This document shows, piece by piece, positions 47,905-64,000 of a stretch of DNA of 64,000 nucleotides. Positions within the stretch are counted from its first letter, which is position 1; every line of letters starts with the position of its first letter. The notes beneath the pieces were generated by a model. That model saw only the letters and a list, made by a program, of their open reading frames with translations. It was not told the DNA's origin and searched no databases. This DNA comes from Apricaphanius iberus (Eukaryota; Chordata; Actinopteri; Cyprinodontiformes; Aphaniidae). The position numbers were made by a program, and so were the translations under genes. The stretch is taken from the NCBI GenBank assembly GCA_028564705.1, contig JAPXFQ010002755.1, positions 620,001-684,000 on the forward strand, written 5' to 3'.

Positions 47905-49420
47905 CTGGAATCAGAACCAGGAACAGCAAAAACCAGAGGAATGATTTTTGGCTTCTTTAACTAATGCTAGCAAACACTAGCCGCCATGTGTTGATAGTAA
48001 AGACGCTGGTAGGTGCACCCCGCATTGCATTATGGGACGTTCCGGTTCTTGCCTCGGCGACAGAAGTCAAGTTAAGAGATTTCGGGAGGGGAACGGAAAT
48101 TATGCCTAAAATGTTAGATCTATTTTACTAGATGCACACGTGTTGAAGCTCGTTTCCACCACTCTGATAAAAACTTGTATCTCATAATTATCATAAACGA
48201 CTTTATTAGGCGTATTTTTCATCAGTGACAGAAATGAGCTTGCGTAATTTACAGTACCTTAGCTAGAGTTTAAGCAACACACAAATTCTGTAAAATCCCG
48301 TCTCCCAAAGTGCTGAGCCTATGATATCAGAATGTATGTCTTAATTGATCGAACTTATTTTAGTATCTCATATTATTTATTTTGCCATCTCATACTAAGG
48401 TACATGTTTGTTCGTTTTTGGCATCAGACAGAGGAAATGAAGGTTCCATAGAAACCTATATAAGGCAATAAAAAATAAATTGACTCTTTATATTCTTAGA
48501 ATTCTGTCTTTTTCCAAACAAGCCCTGCTTTAAAAAAAAAAAAAAAGAAGAAGAATTAAAAACATAAAGTTGGACTGTATGGAACTGTATTTGACCATTT
48601 CCGTTCTCGTGAATCTCCTCAGATTTGGCAGAATGCTTGCGCCTCACTTCTGGGTTGTTGTTTCTGTTCTTCAACTCCCTACAGCTTTTATAAAATAGAT
48701 TTTGTGCACCATGAGCTGTTTCGAGATGCTCATAGTGCGCCATAAGACTTAATGACTACCCATTTAAAGTGAGCCAGATTTTCATTTCCTGGAACCACAA
48801 AGATTTGCAGATGCTAATGTTCTAACAAGAGTCCCATGGGATTACGAAGAGAAACAGGCCCACCATAGTTCTTCCAATTGTACCAAACGGTGTTTTTCTA
48901 CATATTCAACCTGTTTTATGCCAAATCTTGCTTAAGTATTTTTGATTTGCTTTAAAACATTAAATGTATTATGTAGCACTTATTTATTTGTTTATTTATT
49001 TAATTACTTATTTATTTATTTCGTGTGATATGTTCCCCGCTGGAACAAAAAAATACTTTTATTTCAAAGCTTTAAACTTACAGCTGAATTATTTTGAAAG
49101 TCCCTTCCGGAAGTGGCACCTCTAACACAGTATAACTTGACCTTTATCTAACCGGCTCCCCGCAGCAAGGTCGAGTTGAGGGGGAGTTGAGTCCGACTTC
49201 TGACGCTGTTTATGGCGCAGCCGCGGAGCTTCGCCTCATGTCAAAGAACGTGGTTCGGTTGTTGACACGCAGTGGGTATGAGGAGGTTCTCTCGCCCGTG
49301 TGCCATATTTCAATGTGTCAACCAGCTGTCCAGGTTATTCCGGAGTTAGTGAGGTGTCTTCGGGGCGCCATAAGCGCAGCTAGCTGCAGGGGAGCTAGCT
49401 GAACCTGTCACCTGGTGAGG
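47905..49420. promoter_or_regulatory. Divergent DCAF13 / SLC25A32 intergenic region
   Basis: The 1.5 kb between the two start codons must hold both promoters. Near DCAF13 (about 48020-48060) are GCATTATGGGACGTTCCGG, with an ETS-like TTCCGG, and CpGs. Near SLC25A32 a second CpG-rich segment runs from about 49140 to 49420. The middle is AT-rich with a (TTTA)n tract (48978-49020). No TATA box is evident close to either start. Confidence 0.5.
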
Positions 49421-52400
49421 ATGAGCTCCGCACCGAACCACGGTAGCGTTAGGGAGACGGCAGGACTGCCCAGCGAACGTGTCTCCATAGCTGGACACGT
49501 CCGGCAGGTCTTCACCCATGTCAAAATAGAAAACCTGATCGCAGGACTGAGCGGTGGGGTGGTGTCAACTCTGGTGCTTCACCCGCTGGATCTGGTGAAG
49601 ATCAGGTTCGCAGGTACAGTATGAGGGGACCGTTCAGCTTTCTGGGGGTGTTTTATGTGTCCGTTGAATGCCTTATTGTGTTTTTCTAATGTAGTCAGCG
49701 ATGGACTGGAGCTGAGACCCAAGTACAGCGGTATAATGCACTGTATGAGGAGCGTGTGGCATCAGGAGGGCTTGAGGGGTCTTTACCAAGGGGTGACCCC
49801 GAACATTTGGGGCGCAGGCGCGTCTTGGGGCCTCTACTTCTTTTTGTAAGTAACCCTGCAGCAGTGACATTCAGAAATCAGTTGACGTGAGGCTTTCCTC
49901 ATGTTTTGTGTTGCCATCTTCCTTTCCCAGCTACAACGCAATCAAAGGCTACACGAAGGAAGGGCGTCAGGCTGAGCTCAGCCCGGCAGAACACCTGGTA
50001 TCGGCGGCTGAAGCAGGTCAGTCCGGGTAGTGGCCGGATAGTTCTGCTCCGAGCCGGATGCAGCAGACATGGGCCAGATAGGAAACGACTGCACAGCTTC
50101 TGGGTTTAGCACAGATGCTGAAACTGCAGCTTCCACACACGAGTTCTGTTTAAACGGAAAGATTCAGATGAGGTGGAAGTCTTCATTTCATCTTGTTTTA
50201 GCAGATTGGTCAGTGATGTTCAGGTAGTTTTGTTACCAAGGACACAGACATAGCTGTTTAATAACTTTGTATTTTACATAGTAATTAATCAATTAATACC
50301 AGTTTTGAATTGTTATTACTATCAAATAACAGGCAGTGTTAAGAAGCAATGTAAATTGGCCAGAAGTCCTATTTTGTTTTTATTTATGAGAGAGGCTTCA
50401 AGTAGATGACTAAAAGCAGGAAAATTATATATATATATTTTATAGCCTGGAGTATGAGATACTGAGCAACCAAACTGTGATAGAGGAACAGCATTAGTAG
50501 GGATGCAACGATGCCCCTTTTTGTCTGAACCGATATTATACCGATACTTGGATCTAAGTACTTGCTGATATGAAAAATTGGAAGAAGTCCAGTGGTGATA
50601 CCAGCTCAGAACCGGCAGAAACCAGTGGGACCCAGGTACACCCATCTACTTTCTGTAGAAGTCTGGCCACAAGAAAAAAATACCGCTACCATACCGCTAA
50701 TGTGGAAACGAGGCCAGCGACTCAAGTATGCATGAAAGCGCAGGGGCTGGAGTACAGCGGGGCGGCTGTCAGCTTACCACCTGGAAATTGTGGGTTTGAT
50801 TCCCGCTCCTTCCTGCTAATTGCCGTTGTGTTCTTAGGCAAGACACTACTACCACCTACTGGTGTTGGTCAGAGGTGCCAATTTGTCAGCCTGCCCCACG
50901 GCAGCTGTGGCTACAACTGTAGCTTGCTTATACCAGTGCATGAATGTGAGAGTGAATAAATAATGGAATATGAATGCGATCCATTGTTATTATTACAATA
51001 ATGGCAGCAGGTGCTCTGGAATAATGAAGTACTTGGCTGTAGAAGGCAGTTGGTTCATCGAAGAACTACAATAATTAGTGTCTGCAGACAACAGTGAAGC
51101 AAGCAGGGGGTTCCTTAGACGTTTGGGGCTAAGTTTCTGCAAATGGAGTTGGAGATTTGTTTCTCAATGCTGAGAAATGCAGGCAGATACTTACCCATCA
51201 GGCAATACCATCAGGGAGGCGTATGATTGGGCCCCAATTTTTTCTACAGCGGGACAATGTCCACAAACATACAAAGTCATTAAGAACTATCTCCATTGGG
51301 AAGAACAGCAAGAAGTTCTGGAAGTGTTGATCTGAACCCCACAGAGTCCTGATCTCAACATCGTGGAGTGTGTCTGCCAATGAAATTCCACTCCTTTGAT
51401 CACGTGACAAACGGTTTATGCTAAAACTATGAAGAGACGACCCCCCCACCCCCCCGGCCCAGTCCAACACACTGCTTTCCATCCATTTCTTCGCTCATTG
51501 TTCCTATCCTGCCGTTTCTCCGTCTGCTTCCCTGATGCCCACCGGAAGAATGCTGGCATGGAAGGGCGCGCGTCGCCACCTAGTGTCGTGTAGTCAAATG
51601 CGCTTCATTTAATATTTCGATTTTCTGAGTAAAATGTAAACTGGGATAATTTCTCCCTTTCTGGTTAAGCTGTTAAGTGGATTATCGCTGTTGCTCAGTT
51701 TAGATGTGCAGTGAGTGTTATGAAAATTCAGATTCTAATGAAACTATATTTCTTCCATAATAAAGAAGCGTGATTTTACAGTTTAGGCCATCAGAATCAG
51801 AATCGGTTTTATTGCCATTGTTTGAGAACAAGTTCACAAACTAGGAATTTTTTCCGGTACAGTTGTGCACATAAAACATTTAACATAAGTAAAAATAAAA
51901 TAAAATAAAAAAAATGAAATAAAAAGAATGAGCCATAAGGCTAAAGTCTTTATAAATATTATAATCTGTATGTAATATAAAAGAACTATGAAGAGATAAA
52001 CATCCTTTTAACATAAGAACAGCAGCAGGGTTCCATTCACAGATGTGCAGGTGAATGACAGCAGTAGATCTAAGTGTGATCAGACCACACAGTGCAGTAA
52101 AATAAAGTTACGTAGTGCAGATGGTTCTATCCTACATGGGTCTTTAACTGAACTATCGGGTCTTGTTATTGTTCATGAGTCTGATGGCGGAGGGGAAGAA
52201 ACTGTTCAGGTGGCGGGAGGTGTGGGTCTGGATGGACCGTAGCCTCCTGCCTGAGGGGAGGAGGGAGAATAGTCGGTGTCCAGGGTGAGAAGAGTCAGCT
52301 GTGATCCGACCCACACGCCTCCGGGTCCTGGAGGTGAACAGGTCCCGGAGGGATGGGAGCCTGCAGCCAATCACCTTCTCAGCAGCACGCACGATGCGCT

Positions 52401-55400
52401 GCAGTCGGTGTCTGTCCCGGTCTGCGGCGCCGGGGAACCACACGGTGATGGAGGAGGTGAGGATGGACTCGATGATGGCCGTGTAGAACTGCACCAGCAT
52501 CTCGGTCGGCACCTTGAGTTTCCTCAGCTGCCGCAGGAAGTACATCCTCTGCTGGGCCTTCTTGATGAGGGAGCTGATGGTTGGCTCCCACTTGAGGTCC
52601 TGGGTGATGGTGGTGCCCAGGAAACGGAAGGAGTACACGATGGAGATGGGGGTGGGAGAGTCCATCAGGGTGAGGGGATACGGTGGGGCTGTGACTTTCC
52701 TGAAGTCCATGATCATCTCCACTGTCTTCTGGGCGTTCAGCTCCAGGTTGTTGTGACTGCACCAAGAAGCCAGCCGGTCCACCTCTCTCCTGTAGGCGGA
52801 CTCATCACCGTCTGAGATAAGTCCGATGAGGGTGGTGTCGTCCGCAAACTTGATCAGCTTTACGGACTGGTGACTGGAGGTGCAGCAGTTTGTATACAGC
52901 GAGAAGAGCCAGGGGGAGAGTACACAGCCCTGAGGAGTCCCAGTGTTTGTAGTCCGATTGTCCGAGACAATCTTCCCCAACCGCACGTGCTGTCTCCGGT
53001 CCGACAGGAAGTCAGTGATCCACCTGCAGAGGGAGTCGGGCACGCTGAGCTGGTAGAGCTTGTCTCGTAGCAGTCCAGGGAGGATGGTGTTGAAGGCAGA
53101 GCTGAAGTCCACAAACAGGATCCTGGCGTAGGTTCCTGGGGAGTCCAGATGCTCCAGGATGAAATGGAGGGCCAGGTTCACTGCATCATCCACAGACCTG
53201 TTGGCTCTGTAGGCGAACTGCAGTGGGTCCAGGAGGGGGGTGGTGATGTCCTTGAGGTGGGGCAGAACCAGGCGCTCAAATGACTTCATGACCACAGACG
53301 TCAGCGCCACCGGCCTGTAGTCATTAAGTCCTGTGATCCGTGGCTTTTTGGGGACAGGGACGATGGTGGAGGTTTTGAAGCAGGACGGCACGCGACAGAG
53401 CGCCAGGGAGGTGATGAAAATGTCCGTGAACACGGGGGCCAGCTGATCCGCGCAGTGTCTCAGGGTGGAGGGGGAGACACCGTCCGGCCCGGGGGCCTTC
53501 CTCCTGTTCAGCCTCAAAAACTGTCGGCGCACATCCTCCTCCTGGATGGAGAGGGCAGGGGGGGAGGAGGGGGGGTCTGAGGAGTCCTTTGATGAAGTGC
53601 TGGGGTCGTTGATGGTTGTCAAACTCAAGGCCCGGGGGCCAAATCCGGCCCTCCATTGCCATTTATGTGGCCCTTTAAACTCTAGAGAACCCTATAGATA
53701 GAAACGTTAAGTTCCATTTTTGTGCACCCCAGTACAATTTTTTTATAGTATAATAAAAAAATATTTTTTATTTAAACAGTCTTTAATTACATCATTATGT
53801 AAAGTTCTTCAGGATTATTTAATTTTAAAACATACTTTTGGAATTTCAAGGTTGATTTTAACGGCTTGTTATAGTTTTATCAATATTTTCTGCTACAACC
53901 GGCCCTTTAAGGATTTTTATCAACTTGATGTGGCCAAAATGGAAATTAGTTTGATACCGCTGGTTTAGGGAAAGTAAACAAAATTAGACCCAACAAAAGG
54001 CTTAGAAAATGATTTTACAACAGTAACTGAGGAAATATAAGAATTAGTTTATTCCTTCCTTCTGTTCTATTCCACGTTTCATATTTCAACTACTTAGTGA
54101 CATCTGTTGTAACATCACAGTTGTCGGCACAACTTTTTAGTTGTTTTTTTAGAAACGAGGTATTTATAAGTGTTCAGATATCAAATGAGTCCTGGATTAA
54201 AATGTAATAATTCGGTTTAATGTCCGAGGTTGACTGAAATACTTGAATACAAATAGATTCTGCACCACCTACTTATCTAAAGTTTGTGTCCATGTTTTTC
54301 CCCCTGAAGGACATAAGCTGCATTTTAATCCCCTCCTCTTTATTTTTATTTTTTAAATTTTTTTTGTGTTTGTGAGCCAAAGCCAAAAAGCAGAAGCGTC
54401 GACACTCTGCATGACAGCTGTGGTTTCAGTTTACATCTCTTCATTCACAGATTCTGCAGCACAAAAATGATTATTTCAGCTTTTGGAAACGTTTATGAAG
54501 GAATGACTTGTTGCATTGCAGCCAGACATGGCAGAAGAATGAAGCGGTGTTTTTGAGAGCTGATTGTGTGCAACACGGATTTAGTTTACTAGTTTGAGAA
54601 GAAAAAAAAAAAAAACCTCTGGGACGCCTTTAGAGTCTCGTTGTGACAGCTTGTTGCTTTCTCTACTCAAGGCATCATAACTCTCACCATAACCAACCCG
54701 ATCTGGGTCACCAAGACCCGGCTGGTGCTGCAGTACAGCACTGACCCCACCAGGAAGCAGTATAAGGGGATGGTGGACGCCCTGGTTAAGATCTACCGCC
54801 ATGAGGGAGTTCCAGGACTTTACAAAGTGAGACATGAGTATATTTGTGGACTTTCATACATTACATTAACGCAATAAATTCTTATAATCTTCTACAAGAA
54901 ATACGTTCTTATTCAGCAACAAATAATCATCTGCCACAAGGGGGCATTAATACTCTTCATCAGACACAGGAAGCATCTTGCTCCTCAGTAAAATATAAAA
55001 TAAATGAAAGTTGTTTAGCAGCGTTTGTTTCTGCAGAGGAGTGTTGTAGAAGGTGCTCAGTGCAGATGAAATAAACCAACATCTGTCCTCCAGGGTTATC
55101 TTCCAGGTCTGTTCGGGACGTCTCATGGAGCGCTGCAGTTCATGGCCTACGAAGAGCTCAAGAGAGACTACAACAAATACAAGAAAGTGTCCTCAGATGC
55201 CAAATTGGTGAGTTGAAGTTCAGATTATATTAAAGGAAAAGTTCCATTTTTGTTTTTTCGACCTGGAGCTTATTTTTTTTAGCAAATATTGCGTTCCTTT
55301 ACTCACCCAGACAAGTTTGGAGCCGTTCAGGAGGATTTTCTATCGAGTCGCGATCAGCATATATTAGAGTTGAGCTGGATACTCGGCTGAAACTAGTATC

Positions 55401-57339
55401 CGGTGCGGATAAAGTACTTTGCCGAGTAATACCAGTCAATATCTGTGCTCGGATTGAATAAAAATTCTCATTGGGTAGCTGACTGTGTTTGCGTTCTTCC
55501 AGAGTCACCATACTCCAGAATTTCTCCTGATATCTGATGGTGTCACACGTCGCCTTTCATAATGAGCGGGATGGAGAATAAAACATGTTACATTTGTATT
55601 TTGCCAAGGAAGCTTTTATGGGGTACAGTTTCCTCATTCCAGTCATGAAAAATCACCTGCTGGCGAAGTTCGCCGTTTTTAATTCAAAATAGGTCACCTA
55701 CGTGATTGGTGTATGAGAAAAAAAAATCGGCTGTAATGATGAGCCGCAAGTTTTCAGGACAGTCTTTATGTAACTGACAGAAGCTGCGGTTTCAATTATT
55801 TTTTACATCCTCCCACGTATTAGGGATTTAAAAAAATGTTTCAACCAACCTCACATGTAGTTTACTTTTATTTCGGCTCCGATGGTTACTCTGGCAACGG
55901 ATCAAGTTTTTTTTCCAGCTTTTTGTTTGGGCCAAGAGCGCATCTATCGCGCTGATCTGGCAGAAAACAAAGTTACAGACTTCATGCTGCCCTGCCACCA
56001 AAGTGAGCCAAACTACTTTCTCACTCTCTTCTGACCCAGAGACTCTTATGAGTTTTTAGAATGATTAATAAATGACTATTGCTAAATGTTAAGTGCTGCT
56101 GAGCAGGGGCGTATCCAGGAGGTTAAGATCAAATTTTATGTATTTATTACAATAAATAAAGGTAGTAATGATATAAAATTATGTTACAAATCGATTAGCT
56201 ACACCCACATATCTGGTGTGGATATAAAAATATAATTGGATTCAGTGGGGGCAGGAGTTCACCTGTAATAAAGAATTATCTGTCCCAAAAACTCCTTCAT
56301 TTAACCATGTTTTGTTATGAATATTTAGCGATATTCATAACAAAACGTTGCGAACGCAACCGATTCCAACTCACACTAACCTGGGGTTTCAATGACGTCC
56401 CATTACAGCTGTAGTCTGCATAGGTTGTAGAAAGGGAGCCTGTGGAAGCTGAACTTGGTCCAATTGGTTATTCATAGTGCAATTTGGAAACACACAAACC
56501 ATGTTGATGTCTGCAGTAGTAAGTTCTGTCTAACCGACCGCCATGTAGCACAGATTTAAAGTCATGCTTAAGACTACAACTGGGATGGAGCATCGCAGTG
56601 ACATAATAGAAATCACACGATGGTGTAGTTGTATTTCTGCCTCTAAATCACCCCAGAACCGAAATGAGCACTTCCGGGACCCACTATGAGAGGAGTAGCT
56701 AGCATTTAATAACAAAACATGGAGTTTTGGGGCAGATAATGTCTTATTAAAGGCAGCAAATCTCCTGCCTCCATTGACTCCCATCATATAGACCTACGCT
56801 GATCACGACTGTATATAAAATCCTCTCGAAGGAGCCAAAGTAGCTTCAAACTTTTCTGGGTGAGTAAATGAACGTAATTACTAAAAATAAGGTGCAGGCA
56901 AAAAAAACACAACTTTTAAATAAATCCTGTTTTTTTTTTTTTTTTTTTCTGCTCACTCTTTGCTTCTCTCCCCCCTGTCTCCTATAAACAGAATGCTCTG
57001 GAATACATCACAATGGCAGCATTGTCCAAAATATTTGCTGTTGCCACAACATACCCATATCAGGTGGTGAGAGCTCGGCTCCAAGACCAGCACAACAAAT
57101 ACGCTGGGGTCACTGATGTCATCAGACGGACGTGGAGGTACGAATCACATCTGCTAACGACCGCATCAGGCTCAACCTCCAGGAATTTACGTTTTTATAT
57201 GTGTTCTCTCTGCAGAAATGAAGGTCCAACGGGCTTCTACAAAGGCATCATCCCGAATCTGATCCGCGTCACTCCGGCCTGCTGCATCACCTTTGTGGTT
57301 TACGAGAACGTATCCCGCTTCCTCCTCGGGACAAAATGA
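49421..57339 (+). CDS. slc25a32: SLC25A32, mitochondrial folate/FAD carrier, 7 coding exons
   Basis: This mitochondrial inner-membrane carrier of the SLC25 family moves tetrahydrofolate and FAD into the matrix. Exons: 49421-49613, 49695-49845, 49931-50016, 54672-54826, 55094-55207, 56992-57137, 57216-57339. All junctions are GT-AG and the joined frame is 322 codons plus stop (human 315). The ATG at 49421 is preferred. The three carrier signatures are PLDLVK (55-60), PIWVTK (153-158, with the Trp typical of folate carriers in place of the acidic residue) and PYQVVR (255-260). [14 protein letters not shown] (exon 2), [14 protein letters not shown] (exon 5) and [14 protein letters not shown] (exon 7) match the folate carrier closely. 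The N-terminal ~35 residues are family-variable. Intron 3 (4.7 kb) and intron 5 (1.8 kb) are swollen by mobile elements, but all exons are intact. Confidence 0.97.
50497..50600. repeat. Fragment of CCGATAC-family hAT MITE
   Basis: TAGGGATGCAACGATGCCC followed by TATACCGATACTTGGATC and AAGTACTTGCTGATAT matches one end of the family. In SLC25A32 intron 3. Confidence 0.65.
50740..50995 (+). mobile_element. tRNA-derived SINE
   Basis: A degraded tRNA-like head with a B-box-like GGGTTTGATTCCCGCTCC (about 50791-50808) is followed by the body typical of a teleost SINE (TTAGGCAAGACACTACTACC; GGCAGCTGTGGCTACAACTG; GAATGTGAGAGTGAATAAAT) and a short TTATTATTA tail. It is in SLC25A32 intron 3, same orientation as the gene. 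Confidence 0.75.
51000..51400 (+). pseudogene. Tc1-like transposase fragment
   Basis: The plus strand encodes degenerate [32 protein letters not shown] (from a QDNDPKHTSK-type motif) and, past stops, [17 protein letters not shown] sequence. It is a further Tc1 lineage, in SLC25A32 intron 3. Confidence 0.65.
51780..53616 (-). mobile_element. L2/CR1-type LINE, 5'-truncated, long open RT frame
   Basis: A minus-strand frame of roughly 490 codons (52153 to about 53616) is uninterrupted. It carries the RT motifs [90 protein letters not shown] and the catalytic [11 protein letters not shown], then the C-terminal [20 protein letters not shown] and [14 protein letters not shown] 3' UTR of about 370 bp ends in the tail CAGAATCAGAATCGGTTTTA (reverse strand view, about 51790). 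There is no endonuclease domain or native start, so the copy cannot move alone. The absence of stops suggests youth. It is antisense inside SLC25A32 intron 3. Confidence 0.92.
53617..53962. mobile_element. hAT-like MITE (TCAAACTCAAGGCCC type)
   Basis: The left end TGTCAAACTCAAGGCCCGGG and the inverted right end CAGCGGTATCAAACTAATTT bound about 345 bp with GTGGCC and GGCCCTTTAA words at each side. The outermost bases of the left end are replaced by the LINE 5' junction, so the LINE probably landed in this older MITE. Confidence 0.7.
55228..56912. mobile_element. Element B copy 2, carrying nested repeats
   Basis: Outer inverted repeats match copy 1: AAAGGAAAAGTTCCATTTTT and ACTCACCCAGACAAGTTTGG on the left (about 55235-55320), and TTCAAACTTTTCTGGGTGAG on the right (about 56840). 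Between them a piece resembling a hAT MITE (CGGTGCGGATAAAGTACTTT, about 55400) and a copy of repeat A (55500-56130) are inserted. The original B interior resumes near 56340. It accounts for nearly all of SLC25A32 intron 5. Confidence 0.75.
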
Positions 57340-57785
57340 GAGAGACCGAGGAGCCCCACACAGGATTCTGGCTCCTGCGGAAACATTGGAGCCGTGTGGA
57401 GACAAAGAGGGGACTGTGTTCCGCTTTAGCGCGGGAAGATGTGCCAGATGTTCACTTTGATTTTATAGGACAAAGTTGCAGATGGAAGGAACAGAGCAAC
57501 TAGCAGCTGGATCTCTCATTTAAGCGCACACCTTTTGTTCTTTTTCAAACATTGGTAACTGGAACCCTAGAATGAGGAGGGGCTTCTTAGAAAGAAGTGA
57601 ATAAGTTATGTTTACAATGTTTTCTGGCAGCAGAACGATGAAAAATGACATATTTGACGCTTGATCATGAGCATCACGATCTCAGGTGTCCAGTTTTATT
57701 TGTTTAGTCTTAATTATCCCCCTGTGTGAAATGCATCATTGAGGCTTTTTAGTTTTAACACACTTCTCCATAAAGTCCTGGTTCT

Positions 57786-57863
57786 AATAAACTATAAATG
57801 TATAGTTTTATGACATTTTGTTATAAAATATGAAGTGCTTTATTCGTGTGTTAACACAATAAA
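57786..57863 (+). terminator. SLC25A32 candidate poly(A) signals
   Basis: Two AATAAA hexamers at 57786-57791 and 57858-57863, about 450 and 520 nt after the stop codon. Confidence 0.6.
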
Positions 57864-57899
57864 TGTGTTATTTTGACCTATTTTAATCTCAGGGCATTG

Positions 57900-59118
57900 T
57901 CTTTGTTGACAAATCTTTGGTCATAATTTCACACTTTCACTCAATTTCTTGATTTCTGTCCCCATGTAGACGGTTAATGAGTTTAATACAGAAATTTCCT
58001 AATATACAAGCAGGCATTTATGAGGCTGTAAATTTGGAGTCTCCAAAATAAAATAAAGCTGACAGATGAAGGGGTGGAAGATGCATGATAGATGGATGGA
58101 CAAGTAGACAAATGGGTGGATAGATAGTTTAAATAAGGGCTGTGCAGTAAGGAGGACTGGCCCTGCCAAAATTAAATATTAAAGAGGAAATCTTCATTTT
58201 TATTTGTTTTTTCAATTTTATTTCCACATATTCTAATGATTACATTTACTCATTTCCAACAGTATTTCCACATTTATTTATTTATTTAATCTTGTCCGTT
58301 TCAGTCCTCCATAGTTTGGATATGTAGGTCTGAAACAGGAAATGATTTTCTGTGACCCAAAACCACATAAAACCAATCTGAATAAAATCGCACAAACTTT
58401 GTTATACAGCTCCAGGTTTGAGGTTCAAATATAAGAACATTTATCTTAGAGAAATCTTTAAACGTAAGAGTTTTGTAAAAGTGGAAAGTACAACACAAAG
58501 TATTACTCTTTTAGCCAACGTGATTTTTATGTAGACCTTTCATGGATAATAGGTCAGCAAAAATCCTGATATTTACTAAAAAGCAGACTTGTGGTGCAAA
58601 CTCTGATTAAGAAACCAAAAGTGGCTGAATGAGCGACCCGTATCCTGTTAATACACAGATATAATTCAGACGAAGATAATAGAAAGCATTTGTAGATTTT
58701 GATGTTTCAGCTCCTCAGTGATTTACAGCTCCTACAGAAATCCAACTTCTTTACTTAATTTAAATATTTTGTTTATGGTTACCAAGGTAAAAAGGAAATA
58801 TCCCCCAAAAATATATTTTTTTATAAAAAAATAAAAAAAAGACTAGTAGACAAAAGAATGGATGGACAAACAGATGTGTGAACTAAATAATGAATGGGTA
58901 ACAGAGATGCAATGTTATTTGGATGTACAGAATAATGGAAAATACTTAAATAGAATGATTAATGTACAACTGAAAACATTTTCCGTAAATACAAATATTT
59001 TCCTATGCTCATAACGTTCTCCATTTTTCCGGAAATCCCATCCATTTCCAGATGACGACATTCCAGACATCTTAGAACCATAAATAACGGGAGTTAAGCT
59101 CATTACAAAAAGGTCATT
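57900..59118. other. SLC25A32-CTHRC1 convergent intergenic region
   Basis: AT-rich spacer between two convergent 3' ends. It contains short GATGGATGGA and TTTATTTATTTA tracts but no exon or RNA gene that I recognise. Confidence 0.5.
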
Positions 59119-59124
59119 TTTATT
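59119..59124 (-). terminator. CTHRC1 candidate poly(A) signal
   Basis: AATAAA on the minus strand, about 285 nt beyond the CTHRC1 stop codon. Confidence 0.5.
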
Positions 59125-59408
59125 GACGGGAATGATTCATACAGTACATTTTAACCGAGCACGATGAATGGTTGCTGCAACCAATTAGCGGGCCACCACC
59201 ACACCAAGCTACAGTACAGAGTTAATTGCTAGGAGACAGATCAACAGAATTTTAATGTACGTGTAATTAAACAGAACAAAAAACATTCAAGTTACCATCA
59301 AGTGACTGTGACGCCTCAGTCGGCCACACCTGATCATTGTGGAGTGCCTTGGAGAACCCGCTCCTCCACTACAAAGACTGGCTCCTCCCTTTCATATCAC
59401 TCTGTCTT

Positions 59409-64000
<4,592 letters not shown>

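Noticed and set aside
48456..48743. 95-codon minus-strand frame upstream of DCAF13 (MAHYEHLETAHGAQNLF...)
   Set aside because: I recognise no family, it ends in a low-complexity FFFFF stretch, and there is no splice or synteny support; it could be repeat-derived or 5' flank.
52276..52815. 179-codon plus-strand frame opposite the LINE
   Set aside because: It is the antisense shadow of the GC-rich RT frame; composition is Gly/Pro/His-rich with no motif.

Overview
This window is vertebrate nuclear DNA, almost certainly from a teleost fish. The evidence is GT-AG spliced genes with long introns, conserved vertebrate gene order, and a typical fish repeat load of Tc1/mariner, hAT MITEs, L2/CR1-type LINEs and a tRNA-type SINE. 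There are no prokaryotic operons, CRISPR arrays or phage genes. The gene order RIMS2 - DCAF13 - SLC25A32 - CTHRC1 matches human 8q22.3, read in reverse.

Layout. About 1-27.9 kb is non-coding. It is best read as the start of a very long first intron of RIMS2, whose exon 1 (minus strand, ATG at 28093) is the only RIMS2 coding exon found. It carries Tc1 and hAT fragments, LINE tails, a minisatellite inside a long-inverted-repeat Tc1 derivative, and extended AT-rich arrays of a TAAATATTTA palindrome. About 27.1-29.2 kb is GC-rich and is the likely RIMS2 promoter and 5' region. About 30.4-34.4 kb holds two degenerate minus-strand LINEs.

DCAF13 (minus, 34917-47904) is complete: 11 coding exons join in frame to 445 codons. 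About 1.5 kb separates its ATG from that of SLC25A32 (plus, 49421-57339), which has 7 coding exons and 322 codons, so the two may share a bidirectional promoter region. SLC25A32 introns 3 and 5 contain a LINE fragment with a long open reverse transcriptase frame, a SINE, a hAT MITE and a nested non-autonomous element. CTHRC1 (minus, 59409-62241) converges on SLC25A32. Its last three coding exons are present; the signal-peptide exon was not found and probably lies beyond the right edge.

The genes are not one pathway. RIMS2 is a presynaptic active-zone scaffold, DCAF13 a nucleolar WD40 protein of the small-subunit processome and a CUL4-DDB1 substrate receptor, SLC25A32 the mitochondrial folate/FAD carrier, and CTHRC1 a secreted collagen-repeat glycoprotein. 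I saw no convincing new biological system. The most unusual structure is a dispersed foldback-like family built from roughly 20-22 bp palindromic units.
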